Assembly: GCA_903922545.1 (NCBI GenBank) | Contig: CAIXUE010000241.1 | Coordinates: 1-15,950 of the forward strand | Source of the DNA: an uncultured Alphaproteobacteria bacterium | GTDB taxonomy: Bacteria; Pseudomonadota; Alphaproteobacteria; Micropepsales; Micropepsaceae | DNA length: 15,950 nucleotides | Direction: 5' to 3' | In this document: positions 1-6,263 of the stretch, one piece after another | How the letters are laid out: every line of letters begins with the position of its first letter | Position numbering within the stretch: position 1 is the first letter of the stretch | Notes under the pieces: generated by a model | What the model was told of the DNA's origin: nothing | The model's database searches: none | Seen by the model: the letters and a program-made list of their open reading frames with translations, nothing else | Program-made: the position numbers and the translations under genes

Positions 1-2
1 AG

Positions 3-92
3 GTCGCCGCCGAGCGTCTGGCCGCGGTGATGGAAAGCGTGGCGGAAGCTTCAACGCCCAATCTGGTGATTCCTGATGTTGACCAAAGCTGA
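3..92 (+). CDS. C-terminal end of an unidentified protein (5' part outside window)
   Basis: The third reading frame is open from the window edge to a TGA at 90-92. It gives 29 residues, with an Ala/Glu-rich, helix-like stretch (RLAAVMESVAEAS) and then NLVIPDVDQS. The stop lies 14 bases inside the next gene, an overlap typical of co-transcribed genes. The fragment is too short to assign a family. The other two forward frames close at about 28-30 and 74-76, so this frame is the best candidate for the upstream gene. Whether it is a real C-terminus is an inference from the overlap and the protein-like composition. Confidence 0.5.
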   Translation, partial: VAAERLAAVMESVAEASTPNLVIPDVDQS

Positions 93-459
93 AGCCCGCA
101 AAATCGCCCTCGCCATGCCGGGCACTTCGGAAGGGCCTTATTTCGGCAAGCCCGCCATCTTCGTTGGTGAAGATTATCTCTGCCGCATCCACGACAAGGA
201 AGATGCGGTAGTTCTGCGTACCGGCTCGATGGAAATGCGCGAAGTGATGCTGGAGGCTGAGCCCAGGCTTTTCTACATCACCGACCATTATAAAAGTTTT
301 CCGGTGATTCTGGCGCGGCTGAAGGCGCTGGACAAAAAGACGCTCAACGAATTGTTGGCGGCGCGCATTCTGCGGATCGCAGAAAAATCCGCGAAAAAGA
401 AACCCCGCAAGCCCGCAAAAAAGACTCTCAAAAAGCCCGTGAAAAAGAAGCGCGGTTAA
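76..459 (+). CDS. YjbR/MmcQ-family protein with lysine-rich C-terminal tail
   Basis: The 127-residue product matches the YjbR/MmcQ (CyaY-like fold) family. An N-terminal helix (LTKAEARKIALAMPGTSEG) is followed by the typical strand pattern GKPAIFVGEDYLCRI, then AVVLRTGSMEMREVML, and FYITDHYKSFPVILARL at about 67-83. The family is usually described as single-domain and possibly DNA-binding; its biochemical role is not settled. Residues 104-127 form a tail of Lys, Pro and Ala (KKKPRKPAKKTLKKPVKKK) that the core fold does not need. The tail resembles histone-H1-like tails and would suit nucleic-acid binding (inference). The ATG overlaps the end of the upstream frame, suggesting one transcript. 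No strong Shine-Dalgarno sequence is visible. Confidence 0.85.
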   Translation: MLTKAEARKIALAMPGTSEGPYFGKPAIFVGEDYLCRIHDKEDAVVLRTGSMEMREVMLEAEPRLFYITDHYKSFPVILARLKALDKKTLNELLAARILRIAEKSAKKKPRKPAKKTLKKPVKKKRG

Positions 460-493
460 CAAAGGCCTTACCCAAAACTCCGACAATGGCGGC

Positions 494-1399
494 ATGACCA
501 GCCGCCTGCCCAGTTGCGAGTTTCCCGCCGAATGGTGCGCCGTGGGCGCCACCATCGCGGTGGATTGGGTTTGGGCTGAGACTATCCAATTCCATCTTCT
601 GCTGGGCTGGCAGGCAGCCGTCACAATCGCGGCCATCGCCACCGTCTATGCGCTGGTGCGGATTTTTCTTGCCCCCCGCTTCGCGCTGCTGGCGGAATAT
701 TTCTGCCTGTCGCTGGCCGGCACTGCCGCGCTGCTGGTTTTCTCGTATCTGTGCCTGGCCTCCGCGCACGGCCCGCTGGTGGATCAAGATCTGCTGGCGG
801 CAGACCGGGCGCTGGGTTTTGACTGGCTGGCGCTTTACCGCGATCTGCTGGCGCATCCGCGCCTCTTCATGGCGGGCAAGCTGATCTACCAGAGCCTTTT
901 GATACAGGGTCTTTACTGCACCCTTCTGCTGGGCCTGATGCAGCAGCGCGCGCCCATGAAAGAATTGTGGCGGCTGACTTTTATCGCCAGTGTGCTGTGC
1001 TGCCTGGGCGCGCTGCTGTTTCCCGCGCTGGGGCCTTACAAGATTTTCGGCTTTGAACCCGAAGGCGTCTTCCTGCCCGATATGGAGCATCTGCTCAGCC
1101 ATCGCGATCTTGTCTTCTCGCCCGGCAGCATGACCGGCGTGGTCTGCTTTCCCTCGCTGCACACGGTGATGGCGCTGGCCTATCCGTATGGCCTGCGCCG
1201 TACCGGACCGATTTTTTATATTTTCCTGATCCTCAACGGCCTGATGCTGTTCACCATCCCGTTCTTTGGCGGGCATTATCTGGTGGACATGATCGCGGGC
1301 GTGGGCGTGCTGCTGGTGTCGGTGGCCGCCGTGCGCTGGCTGGGATCGGCCAGAAGCAAATCCGCTCCCGCACCGCAGGGTCTGGCAGAGCCTGCTTAA
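494..1399 (+). CDS. PAP2-superfamily membrane phosphatase / lipid phosphatase-like protein
   Basis: The 301-residue protein has about six hydrophobic segments (near residues 34-58, 66-90, 128-150, 160-178, 238-257 and 264-283). It carries the two C-terminal signature motifs of PAP2 acid phosphatases: CFPSLHTVMA (S221, H223) and GGHYLVDMIAGV (H261, D265). In this superfamily these His residues act in phosphoryl transfer from lipid or isoprenoid phosphates at the membrane. The first canonical motif (KxxxxxxRP) is not evident, so this is likely the PAP2_3 or inositolphosphotransferase-like branch. The substrate cannot be told from sequence. The ATG at 494 has no clear ribosome-binding site. The gene ends tail-to-tail with the regA stop, overlapping by 4 bp. 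Confidence 0.85.
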   Translation: MTSRLPSCEFPAEWCAVGATIAVDWVWAETIQFHLLLGWQAAVTIAAIATVYALVRIFLAPRFALLAEYFCLSLAGTAALLVFSYLCLASAHGPLVDQDLLAADRALGFDWLALYRDLLAHPRLFMAGKLIYQSLLIQGLYCTLLLGLMQQRAPMKELWRLTFIASVLCCLGALLFPALGPYKIFGFEPEGVFLPDMEHLLSHRDLVFSPGSMTGVVCFPSLHTVMALAYPYGLRRTGPIFYIFLILNGLMLFTIPFFGGHYLVDMIAGVGVLLVSVAAVRWLGSARSKSAPAPQGLAEPA

Positions 1400-1926
1400 C
1401 GCGGGCTGCGCTTCGCCAAAATGCGCTGAAGCGTGCGCCGGTGCATGTTCAGCCGCCGCGCCGTTTCCGACACGTTATGGCCGCACAGTTCATAGACGCG
1501 CTGAATATGCTCCCAGCGCACCCGGTCGGCCGACATGGGATTTTCCGGCGGCTTGGGCTTGGTGCCCGGAATCGCCATCAGCGCGGCCAGAATGTCATCG
1601 GCATCCGCCGGCTTGGGCAGATAATCGATGGCGCCATATTTCACGGCCGCCACGGCGGTTGCGATATTGCCGAAACCGGTCAGCACCACCACCCGGCTTT
1701 CGGGGCGAATGGTGTGCAATGTTTCCACCACATCCAGGCCATTGCCGTCATCCAGCTTCAGATCCACCACCGCATAGGCGGGCGGCGCTTCCTTGGCCCG
1801 CGCCTTTCCTTCGGCCACCGACTCGGCAATCGCCACGGTAAAGCCGCGCGTTTCCATCGCACGAGCAAGCCGTTCCCGCAGGGGGCGGTCGTCTTCCACG
1901 ATCAAAAGCGTTTTTTCATCCGTCAT
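1396..1926 (-). CDS. regA: RegA/PrrA/ActR-type redox response regulator
   Basis: This is the response regulator partner of the RegB kinase encoded just upstream. In alphaproteobacteria the pair controls respiration, carbon and nitrogen fixation and photosynthesis genes in response to redox state. The 176-residue product has a receiver domain with the acidic pair at D12-D13, the phosphoacceptor D55 (VVDLKLDDGNGLDV), a very RegA-like VVLTGFGNIATAVAAVKYGA segment, and the conserved Lys in YLPKPADADD. A C-terminal Fis-type helix-turn-helix follows (NVSETARRLNMHRRTLQRIL). Length and architecture match RegA. A start at 1998 would add 24 residues overlapping regB, so I chose the ATG at 1926, which leaves a 34-bp gap after regB and starts MTDEKTLLIVEDD. 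The two genes are probably one operon. Confidence 0.95.
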   Translation of the reverse strand: MTDEKTLLIVEDDRPLRERLARAMETRGFTVAIAESVAEGKARAKEAPPAYAVVDLKLDDGNGLDVVETLHTIRPESRVVVLTGFGNIATAVAAVKYGAIDYLPKPADADDILAALMAIPGTKPKPPENPMSADRVRWEHIQRVYELCGHNVSETARRLNMHRRTLQRILAKRSPR

Positions 1927-1960
1927 CGGGGCGGGACATAGTACCCCAAAGAGGGGTGCG

Positions 1961-3346
1961 TCAATCAGTTCTGGTGGCTGGCGGCTCTGCGCCGTCAATC
2001 ACGCCCCGTGCCCATAATATAGACACGCGCGCGCCGCCCCCGTGCGGATTGTCCGCTTTAACCACACCGCCCGTCTGTTCCAGCAGCACTTTGGCGATGA
2101 AAAAACCAAGCCCCATGCCTTCATGTTCGTCCAGGGAACCGCGCGGGCCCATCTCGGTCTCACCCAGGGCGTGATGGCCCGGACGCGAGGTCACATAAGG
2201 CTCGCCGATCTTTTCATAAATCTCCGGCGCAAAGCCCGGACCGTCATCCTCGATCACCACCGCCAATTGCGTGTCATTCCAGCTGGCGGCGATGCTCACC
2301 CGGCTGGAAGCAAAGTCGGCGGCATTTTCGATGATGTTGCCCAGCCCATGCAGCAGTTCCGGCGCACGCCAGACTTGCGGCTGCGCGCCGCCCGTATCCG
2401 GCGCGGTGACAACAATCTTCAGATCGTCATCGCGAAACGGCGCGGCGATATCATCCAGCAGCGCCCCCAGCGGCAGGCGCGCGGTGGCGCCCAGCATGCC
2501 TTCCTCGGGATTGGCCAGCCGCGCGATGATGGCGCGGCAGCGTTCGGCCTGCGCCCGCAGCAGGCGCACATCTTCAATCTCCGGCGAATTTTCCTTCATG
2601 CCGCGTTCCAGCTCCCGCGCCACCACCGCAATGGTGCCCAAGGGCGTGCCCAGCTCATGCGCCGCCGCGGTGGCCAGCGCGCCGATGGAGGCGAGCCGAT
2701 GTTCCCGCGCCAGGGCCAATTGTGTGGCGGCAAGGCCCGCCGACATGCGGGTGGATTCCGAAGCAATGCGCCAGGCATAAACAGACGTGAACCCGATACC
2801 GATCACCAGCGCCGCCCAGATGCCGCCCTGGTAAAGCTGCGGCAGCATCAACGGCTCGCCGGCCGGCCAGGGCAGCGGGCGATGCACAATGCCGATGATG
2901 GAAACCGAGACAAAAGCGATAGCCGCCAATATCAGTGTATTGCCCAGATTAAGCGTCGCCGCCGCAATCACCACCGGGGCCACGAACATCAGGGCAAAGG
3001 GATTGGCGATGCCGCCGGTAAAATACAGCAGCGCCGCAAGCTGCACCACGTCGAACGCCAGATAGATGGTGGCTTCGCGATTGGCCAATCGATGGCTTGG
3101 CGGATAGCGCACCGCCAGCACGACATTCAGCACCACACTGGCCGCAATCGCCGCCACGCAGTAACTCAGCGGCAGAGGATAACCCAGCGCGAAATAGACC
3201 ATGAAAAGCGCAGCCGATTGCCCGGCAATGGCCAGCCAGCGCAGGTTCGACAGGGTGCGCAGCCGCACCCGCCCCCGTTCCTCACCGGTGGGGGACGGAT
3301 AATAAACCCGGGGCCTGCCCGCTTTCGCCCGCTCCCTCGCCGCCAC
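1961..3346 (-). CDS. regB: RegB/PrrB/ActS-type redox sensor histidine kinase
   Basis: The 461-residue membrane histidine kinase has six likely transmembrane segments (about 37-190), with the quinone-binding loop motif GGIANPF at 111-117. It has an H-box AAAHELGTPLGTIA with phosphoacceptor H230 and a Cys at 270 in ERCRAIIARLA, at the place of the redox-active Cys of RegB. The ATPase follows: N-box LGNIIENAAD (about 335-344), G1 IEDDGPGF and G2 GMGLGFFIAK. RegB autophosphorylates and passes phosphate to RegA, its activity being tuned by cysteine oxidation and ubiquinone binding (family knowledge). The N-terminal 28 residues before RVRLRTLSNLRWLAIAGQ are not conserved in the family as I know it, so the true start may be internal. 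The gene diverges from senC across only 42 bp. Confidence 0.95.
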   Translation of the reverse strand: MAARERAKAGRPRVYYPSPTGEERGRVRLRTLSNLRWLAIAGQSAALFMVYFALGYPLPLSYCVAAIAASVVLNVVLAVRYPPSHRLANREATIYLAFDVVQLAALLYFTGGIANPFALMFVAPVVIAAATLNLGNTLILAAIAFVSVSIIGIVHRPLPWPAGEPLMLPQLYQGGIWAALVIGIGFTSVYAWRIASESTRMSAGLAATQLALAREHRLASIGALATAAAHELGTPLGTIAVVARELERGMKENSPEIEDVRLLRAQAERCRAIIARLANPEEGMLGATARLPLGALLDDIAAPFRDDDLKIVVTAPDTGGAQPQVWRAPELLHGLGNIIENAADFASSRVSIAASWNDTQLAVVIEDDGPGFAPEIYEKIGEPYVTSRPGHHALGETEMGPRGSLDEHEGMGLGFFIAKVLLEQTGGVVKADNPHGGGARVSILWARGVIDGAEPPATRTD

Positions 3347-3388
3347 TGCTCTTTCCTCTTTGCGCGGCCGATATTAAAGCATGGCCCC

Positions 3389-3991
3389 ATGTTTAAAACC
3401 AAAGAGGCACTCATCCCCTATCTGCTGCTGATCGCCGCCATGGCGGGCGGCCTGATCTGGCATGAAAGCGAGAATGTGCCGGGCCTGGGCCGCACCGTCA
3501 CCAGCGGCCAGATCGCGGTGGGCGGGCCCTTCACCCTGACCGATCAGAACGGTGCGCGCCGCTCCAGCAGCGATTTTCGCGGCAAATATCAGCTGATTTA
3601 TTTCGGCTACAGCTTCTGTCCCGATGTCTGCCCCACCACTTTGGCGGTGATGTCCCAGGCGCTGGACAAGATGGGCATCGACGCCAATCGCATCGTCCCC
3701 ATCTTCATCACCGTCGATCCCGAACGCGACACGCCGCAGATTCTGAAAAAATACATGGAAGCTTTCGGGCCGCGCTTTGTCGGTTTTACCGGAAGTCTCA
3801 AAGATATCGCCGCGGTGGAAAAAGAATATCGCGTCTATGCCAAGAAACAGAAGCTGGATAACAGCGGCAATTACGGCATGGACCATTCCAGCGTGATCTA
3901 TCTGATGGGGCCGGACGGGCGCATCGTGACCTTCTACGACGAGCTGGTTTCGCCCGACGCGCTGGAAAAAGATCTCAAAGCGAAGATTTAA
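3389..3991 (+). CDS. senC: SCO1/SenC/PrrC-family copper chaperone or thiol-redox protein
   Basis: The 200-residue protein has an N-terminal membrane anchor (IPYLLLIAAMAGGLIW, about 9-24) and a periplasmic thioredoxin-like SCO domain. The metal ligands are visible: the CxxxC pair C77/C81 in FCPDVCPTTLAVM and H166 in GMDHSSVIYL. SCO/SenC proteins deliver copper to the CuA or CuB sites of cytochrome oxidases and may act in thiol redox signalling. Together with regB it forms a redox/respiration cluster known from other alphaproteobacteria, where senC (prrC) often lies in the reg operon; here it is divergent. The frame stays open far upstream, but only the ATG at 3389 gives a family-like N-terminus without overlapping regB. 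Confidence 0.93.
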   Translation: MFKTKEALIPYLLLIAAMAGGLIWHESENVPGLGRTVTSGQIAVGGPFTLTDQNGARRSSSDFRGKYQLIYFGYSFCPDVCPTTLAVMSQALDKMGIDANRIVPIFITVDPERDTPQILKKYMEAFGPRFVGFTGSLKDIAAVEKEYRVYAKKQKLDNSGNYGMDHSSVIYLMGPDGRIVTFYDELVSPDALEKDLKAKI

Positions 3992-3997
3992 GCCCCC

Positions 3998-4123
3998 TGT
4001 CATGGCCCGGGAATCCGGGCCATCCAGGTGACACCACACCAGCGTTTGAAAATTCGCGGCGTTTGTATTTTTTACAGAAGTGACGTTTCACCTGGATGGC
4101 CTGCACGCCGGCAGGCCATGACA
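3998..4123. repeat. Inverted pair of REP-like palindromic repeats (BIME-like)
   Basis: Two related palindromes face each other between senC and folD. Copy 1 (3998-4030) reads TGTCATGGCCCGG, loop GAAT, CCGGGCCATCCAGGTG. Copy 2 (4089-4123) begins CACCTGGATGG, has a hairpin GGCCTGC...GCAGGCC and ends GGCCATGACA. The outer ends (GTCATGGCC / GGCCATGAC) and inner ends (CCATCCAGGTG / CACCTGGATGG) are exact reverse complements, while the middles differ but remain self-complementary. About 58 bp of AT-richer spacer separates them. This is the form of paired REP elements in other bacteria. The pair lies between two convergent gene ends, where REPs usually sit and may act as terminators or mRNA stabilisers (inference). 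Confidence 0.85.
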
Positions 4124-4129
4124 AAGGCG

Positions 4130-5014
4130 TTAAAGCGCCGGAACCGGAATGCCATTTTGATGGCACGCGGCGAATAATGTGTTCTGCATCAAACACACAA
4201 TCGTCATGGCGCCCACACCACCCGGCACCGGCGTGATCGCGCCGGCCACTTCTTTGGCGGCATTGTAATCCACATCGCCCACGATCTTGGTCTTGCCGTC
4301 ACCGGCATCCACCCGGTTGATGCCCACATCAATTACCACCGCGCCCGGCTTGACCCAGTCGGCGTGCACGAATTCCGGCTTGCCGATGGCGGCCACCAGA
4401 ATATCGGCGCGCCGCGCCAGCGCCGGAAGATCGCGCGAGCGCGAATGCGCCATGGTGACGGTGGCATTGGCCGCCAGCAGCAACTGCGCCGCCGGCTTGC
4501 CGAACAGCAGCGAACGGCCGATCACCAGCACGTCTTTGCCGCTGATGTCGCCGACATATTCCTTCAGAAGCAGCATCACACCGGCCGGCGTACACGACAC
4601 CAGATGCGCCCGGCCCGACAGCAGCAGCCCCGCATTCTTGGGGGTCAACGCATCCACATCCTTGGCGGGATCCAGCGTGTCCAGCACCGAGACTTCATCC
4701 AGCGCCTTGGGCAACGGCAGTTGCACCAGAATGCCATGCACCGATTTGTCGGCGTTCAGCTCACGCACCTTCGCCAGCAGCGTCTCCTGGCTGGTGTCGG
4801 CGGGCAGCGCCACATGCACCGATTTGAATCCGATCGCTTCGGCGGTCTTGCCCTTGTTGCGGACATAAACTTCCGACGCCGGATCATTGCCCACCAGCAC
4901 GGTGGCAAGCCCCGGCACCAGGCCGTGTTCGGATTTCAACCGCGCGGCGGCGGCGGCGATCTTTTCGCGCAACTTGGCGGCGCTGGCTTTGCCGTCAATG
5001 ACGATGCCGGTCAT
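4130..5014 (-). CDS. folD: Bifunctional methylenetetrahydrofolate dehydrogenase / methenyltetrahydrofolate cyclohydrolase FolD
   Basis: FolD interconverts 5,10-methylene-THF and 10-formyl-THF in one-carbon metabolism in the cytoplasm. The 294-residue length is normal. Catalytic residues fall at the same numbers as in E. coli FolD: Y50 and K54 in SEVYVRNKGK, Q98 in VHGILVQLPLP and D121 in KDVDALTP. The substrate loop LVSCTPAGV, the NADP-binding motif VIGRSLLFGKPAAQLL and the C-terminal ITPVPGGVGAMT are present. The last motif is usually GGVGPMT; the Pro to Ala change here is unusual but outside the catalytic residues. The start lies 4 bp after the yggT stop, so the two genes are probably co-transcribed and perhaps translationally coupled. 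Confidence 0.97.
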   Translation of the reverse strand: MTGIVIDGKASAAKLREKIAAAAARLKSEHGLVPGLATVLVGNDPASEVYVRNKGKTAEAIGFKSVHVALPADTSQETLLAKVRELNADKSVHGILVQLPLPKALDEVSVLDTLDPAKDVDALTPKNAGLLLSGRAHLVSCTPAGVMLLLKEYVGDISGKDVLVIGRSLLFGKPAAQLLLAANATVTMAHSRSRDLPALARRADILVAAIGKPEFVHADWVKPGAVVIDVGINRVDAGDGKTKIVGDVDYNAAKEVAGAITPVPGGVGAMTIVCLMQNTLFAACHQNGIPVPAL

Positions 5015-5018
5015 GGGA

Positions 5019-5312
5019 TCAATAAACGCCGCGATAGGAAAAATACTGAATGCTGTATTGCAAGAACCAGATCAGCAGCAGCACCACGATGGGCGAAAGA
5101 TCCAGCCCGCCCACCGAGGGGATGACCTTGCGGATCGGGCGGAACACCGGCTCCGTCAGCGCCATCAAAATCCGCAGCGCCGAGCGCACGAAGTTGTTGT
5201 GGACGTTGATGACATTGAAAGCGGTCAGCCAGCTTACGATCACCGCCAGGATCACGACCCATTTGTAGAATTCCAGGATCTCGACCAGCAGGGCGGCGAT
5301 GGGGTTCAGCAT
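5019..5312 (-). CDS. yggT: YggT-family integral membrane protein
   Basis: The 97-residue protein has two hydrophobic segments (about 7-28 and 73-90) around the family signature EPVFRPIRKVIPSVGGLDLSPIVV. This matches YggT (Ycf19-like) membrane proteins. Their function is not firmly established; links to osmotic or ion homeostasis and cell-envelope assembly have been proposed. In many proteobacteria yggT sits near other housekeeping genes. Here it precedes folD by 4 bp as the first gene of an apparent two-gene operon. No clear Shine-Dalgarno sequence precedes the ATG. Another open frame covers the same DNA but lacks family-like sequence. Confidence 0.92.
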   Translation of the reverse strand: MLNPIAALLVEILEFYKWVVILAVIVSWLTAFNVINVHNNFVRSALRILMALTEPVFRPIRKVIPSVGGLDLSPIVVLLLIWFLQYSIQYFSYRGVY

Positions 5313-5384
5313 GGGGTTGTTTTAACGACCGGAACCGGCCCGGAGCAAGCGCGGCTTCGGTTTGCCCCCGAAATCCTTGCAAAC

Positions 5385-5413
5385 TTGACGGCTCCCGCCC
5401 TGCTTCCTAAAAC
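5385..5413 (+). promoter_or_regulatory. Probable sigma-70-type promoter of tRNA-Ala
   Basis: A -35 box TTGACG (5385-5390; five of six bases match the consensus), a 17-bp spacer and a -10-like TAAAAC (5408-5413; four of six) precede the tRNA. Transcription would start near 5420, giving a 5' leader of about 30 nt. The order and spacing are read from the sequence; activity is inferred. Confidence 0.55.
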
Positions 5414-5450
5414 CCCCTTCCCGTCGCACTACCCTGGCGGGACCGGTTTC

Positions 5451-5526
5451 GGGGCTGTAGCTCAGTTGGGAGAGCGCCTCGTTCGCAATGAGGAGGCCAG
5501 CGGTTCGATTCCGCTCAGCTCCACCA
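5451..5526 (+). tRNA. tRNA-Ala (anticodon CGC), CCA encoded
   Basis: The 76-nt cloverleaf is complete. The acceptor strands GGGGCTG and CAGCTCC pair with a G3-U70 wobble, the identity mark of alanine tRNA. The D-arm is GCTC...GAGC. The anticodon stem CCTCG/TGAGG encloses the loop TTCGCAA, with anticodon CGC at 5484-5486 (reads GCG). The T-arm is GCGG-TTCGATT-CCGC, and discriminator A73 plus CCA are encoded. This is an intact, functional-looking tRNA; the copy downstream is not. Confidence 0.96.
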
Positions 5527-5553
5527 TCCTCTCAGGATGGTTGCCCGAACCGA
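5511..5553 (+). repeat. Direct repeat copy 1: tRNA-Ala 3' end plus trailing hairpin
   Basis: These 43 bases, from the T-stem of tRNA-Ala through a downstream hairpin (CCATCCT-CTC-AGGATGG, 5524-5540, which includes the CCA end), recur at 5671-5713 with 37 of 43 positions identical. The second copy keeps a hairpin (CCATCC-TTTTC-GGATGG). No T-run follows either hairpin, so they do not look like ordinary terminators. Confidence 0.85.
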
Positions 5554-5577
5554 GATTTCCTTCACCTTTCCAAAAGA

Positions 5578-5713
5578 GCCAGCGGTTCTGCCCGGCCTCG
5601 CGGGCCTTTGGCCCGCTGTGGCGTTCGCCGGGCAAAAGGTCCCCCGGACCTTTTGCTTATTCCGGCTCACCCGCTCAGTTCCACCATCCTTTTCGGATGG
5701 GCGCCCGAACCGA
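5578..5713 (+). repeat. Broken second copy of the tRNA-Ala 3' end, T-loop replaced by an 82-bp palindromic insert
   Basis: GCCAGCGGTTC of the tRNA variable loop and T-arm (5496-5506) is repeated exactly at 5578-5588. The next tRNA bases, GATT (positions 57-60), are replaced by 82 bp (5589-5670). The tRNA sequence then resumes at position 61 with CCGCTCAGTTCCACCA and the trailing hairpin (5671-5713). The insert contains two nested palindromes: GCCCGGC...GCGGGCC-TTT-GGCCCGC...GCCGGGC (about 5590-5634) and CAAAAGGTCC-CCC-GGACCTTTTG (5633-5655). The copy lacks the 5' half of a tRNA and cannot make a cloverleaf. The same design follows tRNA-Arg at 9786-9864. Confidence 0.85.
5624..5672 (+). repeat. 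Shared palindromic core, tRNA-Ala copy
   Basis: This core starts TTCGCCGGGCAAAAGG, has the hairpin GGTCC-CCC-GGACC flanked by CAAAA and TTTTG, and ends CTTATTCCGGCTCACCC. It aligns with 9801-9851 with 46 of 51 columns identical (three substitutions, two single-base gaps). The hairpin followed by TTTTGCTTATT could also work as an intrinsic terminator. Confidence 0.85.
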
Positions 5714-5766
5714 AAACACCCCCGTTATTAGAAATTCTTTACCGTTCCGAGGGTTAACTGGCGCCC

Positions 5767-6195
5767 ATGCGCCCGCGCCTTCTGCTTCTTGGTCTGGCAA
5801 CCGCCCTTGTGGCGGCGGCGCCCGCCTTTGGCGATGACGCCAAGGACCAGAAAAAGCCCGAACACAAAGTCACCCAGTCGGTCAGCTATCTGGAAGTCGA
5901 TCCGATCTACACCACCATCGTCGGCGACAATCAGGCCGCCGGCATGTTGATGGTGGGCGTGGGTCTGGATGTGCCCAACGCGGCCCTTCGCGATGAGGTC
6001 AACCGCTCCATGCCGGTGCTGCGCGACGCCTATATCCGCAACCTGATGGCCTTCACCGCCGGCGCGGTGCGCACCGATGCCCAGCCGGATGTGACCATGA
6101 TCGCCGACCGGCTTCAGGCCGTGACCGACCGCGCCCTGGCGAAAAAAGGCGCGCATGTGTTGCTGGCGCAAGTCGCTCTGCGCGTCACCAAATAA
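5767..6195 (+). CDS. Secreted or periplasmic FliL-like protein, function unknown
   Basis: The 142-residue protein has a clear signal peptide (MRPRLLLLGLATALVAAAPAFG, cleavage near residue 22). A short charged linker follows, then a domain with the pattern of FliL C-terminal regions: strands around LMVGVGLDVPN, a long helix EVNRSMPVLRDAYIRNLMAF, a second helix MIADRLQAVTDRALAKKG and a closing strand HVLLAQVALRV. FliL is a flagellar basal-body protein, but no flagellar gene lies nearby and this version is exported without a membrane anchor, so a flagellar role should not be assumed. It precedes the CHASE2-cyclase gene by 68 bp on the same strand and may be co-transcribed with it. The FliL link is my reading of the pattern only. 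Confidence 0.75.
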   Translation: MRPRLLLLGLATALVAAAPAFGDDAKDQKKPEHKVTQSVSYLEVDPIYTTIVGDNQAAGMLMVGVGLDVPNAALRDEVNRSMPVLRDAYIRNLMAFTAGAVRTDAQPDVTMIADRLQAVTDRALAKKGAHVLLAQVALRVTK

Positions 6196-6263
6196 TATTT
6201 CAACTTTTGCGCGCCCGAATCGGCGCTTAGGCTTGCCTCCGGCCCGAATCGCCGGAAAGGCCC

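Noticed and set aside
428..1276. Minus-strand open frame opposite the PAP2 gene
   Set aside because: Gln/His/Arg-rich shadow; the plus strand has membrane segments and PAP2 motifs.
2042..3388. Plus-strand open frame running upstream into the senC gene
   Set aside because: It is the antisense of regB with shadow-like composition; the SCO domain begins at the ATG at 3389.
5511..5686. Simple phage or island attachment sites at the tRNA-Ala 3' end
   Set aside because: Only about 150 bp separate the repeats, no integrase or cargo lies between, and the second copy is internally split, so an att pair of an island does not fit.
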